A DNA stretch of 64,000 bases from Ottowia beijingensis (GTDB lineage: Bacteria > Pseudomonadota > Gammaproteobacteria > Burkholderiales > Burkholderiaceae_C), in the NCBI RefSeq assembly GCF_013423955.1, contig NZ_JACCKX010000001.1:2852001-2916000 (forward strand), written 5' to 3'. Position numbers and translations under genes: made by a program. This document shows, piece after piece, positions 33,737-44,001 of the stretch (within the stretch, counting starts at the first letter, position 1; every line of letters begins with the position of its first letter). The notes below the pieces were generated by a model. That model saw nothing but the letters and a program-made list of their open reading frames with translations. It was not told the DNA's origin and made no database searches.

Positions 33737-34152
33737 ATGCTGAACGCGCGCATCGTCACCTTCGCCAGCGCCCTGTGGTGGGGCAGCCTGACGGCGGTCG
33801 GCTTCATGGTGGTGCCGCTGCTGTTCAAGTTTCTGCCCACGCCGGCCCTGGCCGGCAACATGGCGGCCCGGCTGTTCACGGCGCAGACTTGGGTGGCGGT
33901 GGCGTGCGGTGTGGTGCTCCTGCTTTCCCTGAAGAATCAGGCCACGGCGCAGGCGGGCAGGGCGCGGTCAGCTCTGTTTTTGTAGTTCTCGGCCTGCTGC
34001 TGGCCTTGCTGATCGAGTTTGCCGTGGCGCCGCGCATCGTGGCGCGCGAGAATCTGCGCCTGTGGCACGGCGTGGGCACGCTGATGTACGCCGTGCAATG
34101 GCTGTGCGCCGCCATCGTGCTGTGGCGCCTGGCCGATGACAAGCGGGGGTGA
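33737..34152 (+). CDS. DUF4149-type membrane protein, one frameshift
   Basis: About 138 residues and four hydrophobic segments (TFASALWWGSLTAVGFMVVPLLF, TWVAVACGVVLLLSL, VFVVLGLLLALLIEFAV, LMYAVQWLCAAIVLW) with PRIVARENLRLWHGVG between the last two, the pattern of the DUF4149 family that often sits beside greA/yhbY. One G is missing near 33960. Function unknown. Confidence 0.7.
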
Positions 34153-34156
34153 TGGC

Positions 34157-35048
34157 ATGGATTCGCAGATCGTCGAGATCGACTTCAACGACTGGGCCCA
34201 GGCCCACAGCCGGCCCGAGTGGACGGCCGCGCTGGAGGCCGGCAAGGTGCTGTTCTTTCCGCGCCTGGGTTTTGCCGTGCAGCCCGACGAGCAGGCGCTG
34301 CTGCGCGAGGACATGCTGGCGCCGAAGTCGCGCAACGTCAGTCTGGGCGCCGACGGCGTGCTGAAGGGTGCGGCCGGCAGCGCCGCCGAGCAGCAGGCGC
34401 TGGCGGCGATGGTGGGCCGTTTTCGCCAGCAGGCGCTGCGGCTGGTGGACGACCTGCTGCCCGAATACCAGGGCCTGTTGCGCATCGCGCCCACCAGCTT
34501 TCGTCCCAGGCAGGTGGAGACGCGCGCGCAGTCGGTGCGCGCCGACGACCAGCGCATGCACGTGGATGCCTTCCTCGCGCCCCAGCTATGGCGAGCGGCT
34601 GCTGCGCGTGTTCACCAACCTGAACCCGCAGGGCGTGCCACGCGTGTGGCGCGTGGGCGAGGACTTCGAGACCATCGCGCGCCGCTACCTGCCCCAGGCC
34701 AAGCCTTACCGACTGTGGCAAGCCAAGGTGCTCAACGCCGTGCACGCCACCAAGTCATTGCGCAGCGAGTACGACCACCTGATGCTGCAACTGCACGACC
34801 TGATGAAGTTCGACGAGGCGTACCAGAAGAACGGCACGCAGGTGACGGTGCCGTTTCCGCCCGGCAGCGTGTGGGTGTGCTTCTCGGATCAGGCCACGCA
34901 CGCGGTGATGAGCGGCCAGTTCATGATGGAGCAGACGCTGTACCTGCCGCCCGGCAAGGAGGTCGATCCGCAGGCCAGCCCGCTGGCGATCCTGACCCGG
35001 CTGATGGGCCGCCCGCTGGTGGGCGTGGGTGCGCGCACGGCGCGCTGA
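34157..35048 (+). CDS. kdoO: Kdo hydroxylase, one frameshift
   Basis: Fe(II)/2-oxoglutarate dioxygenase of the Kdo-hydroxylase family, which oxidises 3-deoxy-D-manno-octulosonate on the LPS inner core to Ko. Metal motif RMHVDAF (His-x-Asp near residues 135-137), downstream SDQATHAVMSGQFMMEQTLYLP containing the distal His. Near 34575 two C are missing (HVDAFPSRPSYGERLLRVFTNLNP); restored length about 297. The ATG at 34157 follows the DUF4149 stop closely. Presence implies that the outer membrane carries Ko-modified LPS. Confidence 0.82.
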
Positions 35049-35108
35049 AAGCGCCGCGATTCGCGCCGCCGCCGCGCCTTCGCAAAGTCATCCTGATCAG
35101 CTGGATAA

Positions 35109-35172
35109 GGGGAGTATCTGGCTGTAACTCTTGATTGGCGGGCGCTGGCGATGGGGCGCTGGGGAGTATGTG
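35109..35172 (+). repeat. 64-bp repeat family C with GGGGAGTAT direct repeats
   Basis: GGGGAGTATCTG, then CGGGCGCTGGCG near the middle, then GGGGAGTATGTG 52 bases after the first. Copies at 35550 (reversed) and 58074 keep both ends, the centre and the spacing. Confidence 0.75.
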
Positions 35173-35329
35173 ATCCTCGGCAGACCTTTCATGCCGCTTT
35201 GCGCACCGAACGATGACCCATGTCCGTGGCTGGCGCCGCATGAACCATGGTGAATGGTTTCCGGGTCATTGAAGCGCAGCGCAGCCATTCGTCATGGTTG
35301 CTTGCCGAGTCACCCGTCTCCGGCAGCGT

Positions 35330-35404
35330 TGTGGGAGCGGGCTTGCCCGCGATCAAGCGTTCGTGACGACGAGGCGCCGCCATCGCGGGCAAGCCCGCTC
35401 CTAC
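35330..35404. repeat. REP/REPIN-type inverted repeat
   Basis: GTGGGAGCGGGCTTGCCCGC and its inverted copy GCGGGCAAGCCCGCTCCTAC enclose about 33 variable bases. It lies in the 597-base gap 35049-35645, which holds this element, two family-C repeats and a weak family-D-like stretch (35196-35300), and no gene I can support. Confidence 0.85.
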
Positions 35405-35549
35405 ACCGCGGATGCGGTCCGCGCGTCAACCGAGACTGCTTGATGATCAAGCGTTCTTGAAAGCCGATGCGTCTCAGGGGCACGCGCCGGCGCGCTGCCT
35501 GCTGCCAGTGCGAGCGGCTGCAGCACCGGCCGGGAAAGGCGCGGCACGC

Positions 35550-35614
35550 CACATACTCCCAGCCATGCGATCCGCTAGCGCCCGAAATACGGACGCTGGT
35601 GGTGCATACTCCCT
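35550..35614 (-). repeat. 64-bp repeat family C, inverted copy
   Basis: On the minus strand GGGAGTATGCAC, CGGGCGCTAGCG, GGGAGTATGTG. With the copy at 35109 it flanks the REPIN in opposite orientation. Confidence 0.7.
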
Positions 35615-35645
35615 AAAATCAATTCAGGAAGGGGCTGACGCTGCT

Positions 35646-36400
35646 TCAGCCCTTCCACGCATCGGCCACCCAGGTGGCCGGCTGGATGTGGTGAAAGCGC
35701 TTGTTGCGCCGCCCCGCCAGTGCGTCGTGCGGGTTCACCTCGCCGTGGAAGATGATGATGCGCGCGCCCTGCGGCACGAAAGGCGGCTTCCAGTAATTGG
35801 TCGGCCAGGCCGGGATGCAGTGGTACTTGAAGCTGGGGCACCAGCCGACGGGCCAGTAGCTCAGCTTGCCCTGCCTGTGCAGAAAATGCGAGAGGAAGTC
35901 CTGCTCGTTGCGGTATTCCTTTGCGCCTCCTCCATGTGGCCACGGAAGTACGCCAGCGCATCGGCATGCGCGCCCAGCGTGAAGCGGTACACCGACGAGT
36001 TGCCCACGATGCGCTCGCCGAAGCGCCAGAAGCGCGGGTAGTCCTTGATGATCAGGAACTCGCCGGGTTGGGTGAAGAAGTCGTCCAGGCTGCCGACGAT
36101 CACCACGTCCAGATCGAGGAACAGCGCCGTGCCGCGCAGGCCGTGCAGGTCGGCCTCGAAGGTGGTCAGCTTCTTCCACGCGCCGTCGCGCTGGCCGGGC
36201 TTGAGCTGCAGGTTCAGCGGCGGGATGGGCAGGCATTGCACCTCGGGGCGGATGCCGCTGGCGTCGTCCGTCAGGCAGACGAAGTTGAAGTCGCCGTGCA
36301 GGTGGCGGCGCACCATGCCGTACAGGCGGTTGACGTATTCGGGCCCGTACTTGGTGCCCCACTTCATGCACAGAATGTGCCGCTGGCCCTTGTCCGACAT
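35646..36400 (-). CDS. Putative nucleotide-sugar glycosyltransferase, one frameshift
   Basis: About 251 residues after restoring one base near 35925 (HMEEAAKEYRNEQDFLSHFL). The N-terminal half (MSDKGQRHILCMKWGTKYGPEYVNRLYGMV, FNFVCLTDD, TTFEADLHGLRGTALFLDLDVVIVGSLDDF) has a GT-A-like fold with the DLD metal motif near residue 95, and ends with a IIIFHGEVNPHDA segment typical of GT-A hypothetical proteins. Donor and acceptor are unknown. No signal peptide, so a cytoplasmic enzyme, perhaps acting on LPS or capsule. Confidence 0.6.
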
Positions 36401-36432
36401 GCGCTAGTAGCTCTGTTTTTATAGAAACGAGT

Positions 36433-36531
36433 GGCTGCGGAGCAAGCCGTGCGAGGACGCCGCGGAGCGGGCTTGGCCCGGCCGCTGGCGTCGTCCCCTC
36501 TGGGGAAGGCGCTGAAGGCGACTCAGGGGGT
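36433..36531 (-). repeat. Dispersed repeat family B, inverted copy before yhbY
   Basis: Minus strand: CCCCCTGAGTCGCCTTCAGC .. GGCCGGGCCAAGCCCGCTCC .. GCTTGCTCCGCAGCC. It nearly abuts the yhbY stop at its right side and a family-A fragment (AGCTCTGTTTTTATAG, 36407-36423) on the left. Confidence 0.7.
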
Positions 36532-36532
36532 G

Positions 36533-37003
36533 TCATGTCCGGTTCTTCTTGACTGATTTTTGCTTGGGCGCGGCTTTCTTCAGCTTGCCGCCGGGCGTCA
36601 GCCGCTGGTTGCCCAGCACGCGCACCACGCGCACTTGCGGGCGCTGGCCGCCGCGCTTGCTGTACTTCAGCACCTTCACGTCCTTGGGGCCGGCCATGCG
36701 GTCTTCGTCCTCGGCGCGCGCCTTCTTCGGCTGGGGCCGCCACAGCACCAGCAGCTTGCCGATGTGCTGGATGGGCGCGGCGTTCAGCTCGTCGGCCAGT
36801 TGTTGGTAGATCGCCTCGCGCGCGGCGCGGTCGTCGCCGTGCACGCGGATCTTGATCAGGCCGTGGGCGTTCAGCGCCGCGTCGGTCTCCTTCATGACCG
36901 CGGGCGTCAGGCCGTCGCCGCCGATCATGACCACGGGGTCGAGGTGGTGCGCTTCGGCGCGGTGCGCCTTGCGCTCGGCAGGGGTCAGTTCGATGTGCGG
37001 CAT
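36533..37003 (-). CDS. yhbY: YhbY-family CRM-domain RNA-binding protein
   Basis: Ribosome-assembly factor associated with 50S precursors. 156 residues: CRM domain (about 1-95) MPHIELTPAERKAHRAEAHHLDPVVMIGGDGLT with GxxG-like loop and IKIRVHGDDRAAREAIYQQLA, then an unusual basic tail (KKAAPKQKSVKKNRT) longer than the E. coli protein. Divergent from rlmE, the usual arrangement. Confidence 0.9.
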   Translation of the reverse strand: MPHIELTPAERKAHRAEAHHLDPVVMIGGDGLTPAVMKETDAALNAHGLIKIRVHGDDRAAREAIYQQLADELNAAPIQHIGKLLVLWRPQPKKARAEDEDRMAGPKDVKVLKYSKRGGQRPQVRVVRVLGNQRLTPGGKLKKAAPKQKSVKKNRT

Positions 37004-37029
37004 GGGCGTGATTATCGTGGTGCCGCGCG

Positions 37030-37135
37030 GATGACGAAATGATCCCGGTGCTGCGCACCGCCATGACGGCCGCTGACGCGGCCATGAAACCGGGCACGGG
37101 GTGCGCTGATCAACTGAACGTGGTCATTCCGTCAT
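37030..37135. repeat. Inverted repeat family D between yhbY and rlmE
   Basis: Arms GATGACGAAATGA and TCATTCCGTCATC (12 of 13 pairs) about 106 bp apart, enclosing CATGACGGCC-GCTGACGC-GGCCATG. A second copy with perfect arms lies at 51940. It fills most of the 196-base divergent gap. Confidence 0.65.
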
Positions 37136-37199
37136 CGACGGTGCGCAGCACCCAGGTCATGGCGCCGCGCCAGCGGTGCCGGCATTGGACAATAGCGCC

Positions 37200-37862
37200 A
37201 TGAAGGTCAAAACCAAGAGCAAGAAGGTCAACAAGGCATGGCTGGCCGATCACCTGAACGACCCGTACGTCAAACAGGCGCAGAAGGACGGCTATCGCGC
37301 CCGTGCGGCCTACAAGCTGAAGGAGATCGACGAGACGCTGGGGCTCATCAAGCCCGGCATGCGCGTGGTCGATCTGGGCAGCACGCCCGGTGCCTGGAGC
37401 CAGTACCTGCGCCGGCGCCTGTCGCCCGGCGGCGCGGCGATGGGCGCGCTCGATGGGGTCATCGTCGCGCTCGACATCCTGCCGATGGAGCCGATCGAGG
37501 GCGTGCAGTTTCTGCAGGGCGACTTCCGCGAGGACGCCGTGCTGGCGCAGCTGAGCGAGGTCGTGGGCGGCCAGCCGGTGGACGTGGTGGTGTCCGACAT
37601 GGCGCCCAACCTGTCGGGCATCGAATCGAGCGATGCGGCGCGCATCAGCCACCTGGTGGAACTGGCGGTGGATTTTGCGCAGGCGCACCTGAAGCCCGGC
37701 GGGGCGCTGGTGGTGAAGCTGTTTCACGGCAGCGGCTACAGCCAGCTGGTCAAGCTGTTCAAGGAGCGCTTCAAGGTCGTCAAGCCGATCAAACCCAAGG
37801 CCTCGCGCGACAAATCGTCGGAAACCTTTCTGGTGGGCATCGGTCTGAAGAACGCTGCGTGA
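37200..37862 (+). CDS. rlmE: 23S rRNA 2'-O-ribose methyltransferase (U2552)
   Basis: Methylates the A-loop of 23S rRNA late in 50S assembly. 220 residues; [19 protein letters not shown] motif [29 protein letters not shown] and [15 protein letters not shown] give the K-D-K-E catalytic set. The ATG at 37200 gives the family length. Upstream of ftsH, as in most proteobacteria. Intact. Confidence 0.96.
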   Translation: MKVKTKSKKVNKAWLADHLNDPYVKQAQKDGYRARAAYKLKEIDETLGLIKPGMRVVDLGSTPGAWSQYLRRRLSPGGAAMGALDGVIVALDILPMEPIEGVQFLQGDFREDAVLAQLSEVVGGQPVDVVVSDMAPNLSGIESSDAARISHLVELAVDFAQAHLKPGGALVVKLFHGSGYSQLVKLFKERFKVVKPIKPKASRDKSSETFLVGIGLKNAA

Positions 37863-38004
37863 GCGCACAGTCTTGACCCGTGTCAAGGGTTGAAGCTGAA
37901 TGTGTTTCGGATGCGGGTGATTCCCCGCCGCTTTTCGGCATTAATACGGGTTCTCCCCGCAGGGACACCGGCTTCGTCTGACGTCGGCGCCAGGTTGAAA
38001 TGCC

Positions 38005-38044
38005 TAAAATGACCCGCATGTACCCGGCATTGCCGGGTTTTCTG
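38005..38044 (+). promoter_or_regulatory. ftsH promoter -10 and leader hairpin
   Basis: TAAAAT (38005-38010) is a plausible -10. The hairpin ACCCGG-CATTG-CCGGGT followed by TTTTCT (38022-38043) is terminator-like and lies 18 bases before the ftsH start; it may end rlmE transcription or form the 5' end of the ftsH mRNA. Confidence 0.4.
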
Positions 38045-38060
38045 ACTGGAGCGCAAGGCT

Positions 38061-39974
<1,914 letters not shown>

Positions 39975-39991
39975 GCTCCACACTCAATACC

Positions 39992-40107
39992 CAACAGCCG
40001 GACGCAGAGGACGCAGAGATTACGCAGAGGACGCAAAAGGACAGCCAAAATTTGGTTTTCTTTTTGCGTCCTTCGCGAATCTTTGCGCCCTTCGCGTCCG
40101 GCTGTTG
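39992..40107. repeat. GACGCAGAG-type palindromic repeat between ftsH and folP
   Basis: Perfect 14-base arms CAACAGCCGGACGC/GCGTCCGGCTGTTG enclose GACGCAGAG-type direct repeats on one side and TTTGCGTCCTTCGCG-type complements on the other. The whole 116-bp unit can fold into one long hairpin with a T-rich loop and fills the ftsH-folP gap. This type recurs widely in environmental bacteria. Confidence 0.85.
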
Positions 40108-40120
40108 CGTTTTCTAGCCC

Positions 40121-41004
40121 ATGAATTCCTGGAAGACCACCCGCTTCGAGATCGACCTCGGCCAGCCGCGGGTGATGGGCATCGTCAACGTCGCGCCCGA
40201 CTCGTTTTCTGATGGCGGCGAACATGCCGACACCGCCGCGGCGCTGCGGCATTGCGAGCAGCTGCTGAAGGACGGCGCGCACATCCTCGACATCGGCGGC
40301 GAATCGACCCGCCCGGGCAGCGCCGCGGTACCGCTGGGAGTGGAGCTGGCGCGCGTGGTGCCGCTGGTGCGTGAAGCGGTCAAGCTGGGCGTGCCGATCT
40401 CCGTCGACACCTACAAGCCCGAGGTGATGGCGGCGGTGCTGGACGCGGGCGCCGACATCATCAACGACATCTGGGGCCTGCGCCGCGCCGGCGAAGCGGG
40501 TGGCCCCAGCGCGCTCGACGTGGTGCGCGGCCACCCGGCCTGCGGCGTGTGCCTGATGCACATGCACCGCGATCCGCAGACCATGCAGGTGGCCCCTATG
40601 GATGGCGATGTGGTGCCGCAGGTGCTTCATTTTCTGGAGCAGGCCGGTCAAACCCTGCAAGCGCAGGGGTACAAAAGAATCGCATCGTGCTGGACCCCGG
40701 CGTCGGCTTCGGCAAGACCGTGGCGCAGAACTTCGCGCTGCTGGCGCGCCAGGCCGAGCTGCTGCAGGCCGGCTATCCGCTGCTGCTGGGCTGGTCGCGC
40801 AAGTCCTCCATCGGTGCGGCGCTGCAGGGCGATGCGGCGGAGCCACCGCCACCCGCTGCCCGCGTGACCGGCAGCGTCGCCGCCGCGCTGATGGCGGTGG
40901 AGCGCGGCGCCGCCATCGTGCGCGTGCACGATGTCCGCGAGACGGTGCAGGCGCTGCAGGTGCTGGCCGCCGTGCGCGCCGCCGGCGAGCGCCCCGGCGC
41001 CTGA
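40121..41004 (+). CDS. folP: Dihydropteroate synthase, one frameshift
   Basis: Condenses p-aminobenzoate with the pterin pyrophosphate in folate synthesis. TIM barrel with VMGIVNVAPDSFSDGG near the start and ILDIGGESTRPGS (residues 48-60), VDTYKPEV, and C-terminal LDPGVGFGKT and GWSRKSSIG. One G is lost near 40669 (LQAQGVQKNRIVLDPG). Restored length about 294. Normally glmM follows at once; here the reductase gene intervenes. Confidence 0.95.
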
Positions 41005-41085
41005 CGCGGCCTTCGCGCCGCCGCCGCCCGCGCCCGGCGGCGGCTGGCGCACCACCGTCGGCAGAATCCGACGCCCGGCACGGTT

Positions 41086-41099
41086 TTGATGAATATCAA
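41086..41099 (+). promoter_or_regulatory. FNR/ANR-type operator before the molybdoreductase
   Basis: TTGAT-GAAT-ATCAA is a perfect match to the FNR consensus. A -10-like CAAAAT at 41122-41127 would put the transcription start near 41134, so the box centre falls at about -41.5, the class II activator position. This predicts induction under oxygen limitation. Confidence 0.75.
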
Positions 41100-41111
41100 C
41101 CTCGGACGCAT

Positions 41112-41138
41112 TTGATGGTCGCAAAATTCAACCATCAA
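41112..41138. promoter_or_regulatory. Inverted repeat over the predicted -10/start of the molybdoreductase promoter
   Basis: TTGATGGT and ACCATCAA, perfect eight-base arms 11 bases apart, covering the predicted -10. Could be a second regulator site or a 5' mRNA hairpin. Confidence 0.45.
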
Positions 41139-41153
41139 CACGAGGAAGAGACC

Positions 41154-43859
41154 ATGAAATTCACCCGACGTCAATGGATGGGCGCCAGTGCCGCAGGCAC
41201 GATGGGCGCAGTGGTGGCCGGTGCCGAGCTGTCGCCTCTGGCCAAGGTTTTCGCGGCCGAGCCGGATGCCGCAGCGCAGTTGGCCGCGCTGAAGAGCTTC
41301 AGCGGCAAGGTACCCCATGCCACGCACTACGGACCGATGATCGCCACGGTGCAGAAGGGCAGGATCGTCAAGGTCGAGCCGCACGCCACCGACAGGATGC
41401 CCACGCCCATCCTCACCGAGGGCGTGCTGGACCGCACCTACGACAAGACCCGCGTGGCCGGCCCCATGGTGCGCAAGGGCTACCTGGACTGGGTGCAGAA
41501 CGGTTACCAGGGCAGCAGCAAGCCCGAACTGCGCGGCAAGGACGAATGGGTCCAGGTGAGCTGGGACACCGCCCTCGGCCTGACCGCCAAGGCCATCCTC
41601 GACACCATCGAGAAGCATGGCAACGAAGGCTGCTTCAGTTCCAGCTACGGTGGCTGGTCGCACGCCGGCATCTTCCGCCCCAATGTGCTGCAAGGCCGCT
41701 TCTTCAACCTGCTGGGCGGCTCGTCGATTACCACTGGGGACTACTCGGCCGGCGCCGGCCAGGTGGTGCTGCCAATGGTGATTGGTGACATGGAGGTCTA
41801 TTCGGCCCAGAGCGCCTGGGAAACCCTGCGCGACAACACCGAACTGGTGGTGTTCGTGGGCTGCGACCCGGACAAGAACAACCGCGTCGAATACACCGTG
41901 TGCGACCACGAGATGTACAGCGGCTGGGACGCCATCAAGAAGGCGGGCGTCAAGTTCATCTCCATCAACCCGCAGGTCACCACCACCGACGAGAAGATGG
42001 GTTCGGAGTGGGTGAAGATCATCCCCAACACCGACACCGCCCTGTTCCTGGCCATGAGTTACCACCTCATCAGCCAGAAAAAGCACAACCAGGCCTTCAT
42101 CGACAAGTACACCGTCGGCTTCGACAAGTTCCGCGCCTACCTGGAAGGCAAGGACAAGGACGGCACGCCCGCCAAGACGCCCGAGTGGGCGGCCAGGATC
42201 ACCGGCATCCCGGCCGCGAAGATCCGCGAGCTGGCCGAGCTGATGGCCTCCAAGCGCACGCAACTGGCGGCTTCGTGGGCCATCCAGCGCGCGCACCATG
42301 GCGAGATGCCCTACTGGGCCATCGTCAACTTCTGCTGCGTGCTGGGCAACATCGGTCTGCCGGGGCAGGGCGTCGGCTTCTCGTGGCACTACGGCGGTGG
42401 CGGCACCGCGCAGTCGGGCGGCACGGCGCCCACCGGCCTGTCACAGGGCCGCAACCCGGTCAAGAAAATCTGCCCCGCCTCGCGCATCAGCGAGATGCTG
42501 CTGAACCCCGGCAAGGAGTTCACCTACAACGGCAGCAAATACACCTACCCCAAGGTCAAGCTGATCTACAACGCCGGCAACAACGCGTTCTCGCACCAGC
42601 AGGATCTGAACGAACTGGCGCGCGCCATCCAGGATGTCGACACCATCATCTGCCACGAACCCTGGTGGAACGGCTCGGCCCGCTGGGCCGACATCGTGCT
42701 GGCCGCCACCACCACGGTGGAGCGCAACGACATCTCCTCGGCCGGCACCTACAGCATCGACAAGGTGTACGCCATGAAGCAGATCGTGGCGCCCCAGGGC
42801 GATGCGCTGGACGACTACGAAATCTTCCGCCGCCTGTCGGCGCTGCTGGGCATCGAATACGCCTTCACCGAAGGCCTGACGCCCATGGACTACGTCAAGG
42901 CCGCCTACAACGCCAGCAGCGCGGCCAAGGACACGCCGTTCGAGAAGTTCTGGAAAGAGGGCATGGCCCGCATCCCCGTGCCGCCCGAGGCGCGCAAGTG
43001 GGTGCGCCATGGCGACTTCCGCGCCGACCCGGCGCAGAACCCGCTGCACACCACCAGCGGCAAGATCGAGATGTACTCGTCGACCATCGACAAGATGAAC
43101 ATCCCCGACATGCCGCCCATGCCCAAGTGGCTGGAGCCGGGCGAGTGGCTGGGCAACGCGCGCAAGGGCCAGGTGCACGTGGTCAGCCCGCACCCCTACT
43201 GGCGCCTGCATTCGCAGATGAACAACTCGGCACGCCTGCGCAAGCGCTACACGGTGCAGACGCGCGAGCCCCTGGTGCTGAGCGAAGAAGACGCCAAGGC
43301 CAACGGCATCCAGGATGGCGACCTGGTGGAGCTGTACAACGACCGCGGCGCGGTGGTGGTGGGTGCCCGCGTGTCCAAGCACATCATGCCCGGCGTGGTG
43401 AGCCTGCAGGAGGGCGCCTGGCCGCAACTCGACAGCAAGGGGCGCTGCAACAACGGCCTGATCAACTTCCTGACCAGCAGCCGGCGCTCCAGCGGGTTGA
43501 CGCAGGCGACGACAGCCAACACCTGCATCGCCTCGATCCGCAAGTGCACCGACGCCGATCCGGGTGGCACCAAGGCCTTCGATCCGCCGAAGATCGTCAA
43601 GAGCGACGTCAAGTTCGACGAGAAGTTCTACGGCTTCGACCGCGGCGCCGCGCTGCGCGAGAAATCGATGGCCTCGCTCTCGCCGGCCGAGAAGATCTAC
43701 TACCAGCGCTGCACCGTGTGCCACGGCCCGCGCGATCCGGGCCAGTTCACCGAGAAGCAGTGGCTCGGCATCACGCCCAGCATGTTCCAGCGTGCCGGCC
43801 TGGACGATGCGCAGCAGAAGACGGTGCTGGATTTCCTGCTGGCCAACGCCAAGAAGTGA
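41154..43859 (+). CDS. Tat-exported molybdopterin S/N-oxide reductase with C-terminal cytochrome c domain
   Basis: 901 residues. Tat signal RRQWMGASAAGTMG at the N-terminus; DMSO/TMAO-reductase-type molybdopterin enzyme with the Mo-ligand serine in TTGDYSAGAGQ (near residue 198) and the C-terminal cofactor-binding HPYWRLHSQMNN. No N-terminal Fe-S cysteine cluster, as in TorA/DorA/BisC. The last about 60 residues carry a heme c site CTVCH (near 853) and a possible axial Met in TPSMFQRAG, so electrons probably enter through a fused cytochrome. TMAO, DMSO or biotin sulfoxide are candidate substrates. No torC/torD-type partners are adjacent. An FNR box precedes it. Intact, GC like its neighbours. 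Confidence 0.88.
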   Translation: MKFTRRQWMGASAAGTMGAVVAGAELSPLAKVFAAEPDAAAQLAALKSFSGKVPHATHYGPMIATVQKGRIVKVEPHATDRMPTPILTEGVLDRTYDKTRVAGPMVRKGYLDWVQNGYQGSSKPELRGKDEWVQVSWDTALGLTAKAILDTIEKHGNEGCFSSSYGGWSHAGIFRPNVLQGRFFNLLGGSSITTGDYSAGAGQVVLPMVIGDMEVYSAQSAWETLRDNTELVVFVGCDPDKNNRVEYTVCDHEMYSGWDAIKKAGVKFISINPQVTTTDEKMGSEWVKIIPNTDTALFLAMSYHLISQKKHNQAFIDKYTVGFDKFRAYLEGKDKDGTPAKTPEWAARITGIPAAKIRELAELMASKRTQLAASWAIQRAHHGEMPYWAIVNFCCVLGNIGLPGQGVGFSWHYGGGGTAQSGGTAPTGLSQGRNPVKKICPASRISEMLLNPGKEFTYNGSKYTYPKVKLIYNAGNNAFSHQQDLNELARAIQDVDTIICHEPWWNGSARWADIVLAATTTVERNDISSAGTYSIDKVYAMKQIVAPQGDALDDYEIFRRLSALLGIEYAFTEGLTPMDYVKAAYNASSAAKDTPFEKFWKEGMARIPVPPEARKWVRHGDFRADPAQNPLHTTSGKIEMYSSTIDKMNIPDMPPMPKWLEPGEWLGNARKGQVHVVSPHPYWRLHSQMNNSARLRKRYTVQTREPLVLSEEDAKANGIQDGDLVELYNDRGAVVVGARVSKHIMPGVVSLQEGAWPQLDSKGRCNNGLINFLTSSRRSSGLTQATTANTCIASIRKCTDADPGGTKAFDPPKIVKSDVKFDEKFYGFDRGAALREKSMASLSPAEKIYYQRCTVCHGPRDPGQFTEKQWLGITPSMFQRAGLDDAQQKTVLDFLLANAKK

Positions 43860-43909
43860 GCGACCACGCGGCGCCTGTGGGGCGCCGCGGCGCTTGCTCT
43901 GCCCTGTGG

Positions 43910-43935
43910 CCCCGCGCACCCGCGCGGGGTTTTTT
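43910..43935 (+). terminator. Rho-independent terminator after the molybdoreductase
   Basis: Stem CCCCGCGC/GCGCGGGG with a four-base loop and six T. It isolates the reductase as a single-gene transcript ahead of glmM. A family-A fragment (ACCATAGCTTCCAGCGC) lies between it and glmM. Confidence 0.85.
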
Positions 43936-44001
43936 CATTCGCGCCGATAATCCGGCCTGAACTACCAAAACCATAGCTTCCAGCGCAGGGAGGGCAGGCC
44001 C

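Noticed and set aside
35330..35404. Possible CRISPR repeat-spacer units
   Set aside because: Inverted, not direct, repeats; no array and no cas genes anywhere in the window.
41154..43859. Horizontal transfer of the reductase judged by composition
   Set aside because: GC content and codon use look like the flanking genes; no integrase, IS or tRNA border is present.
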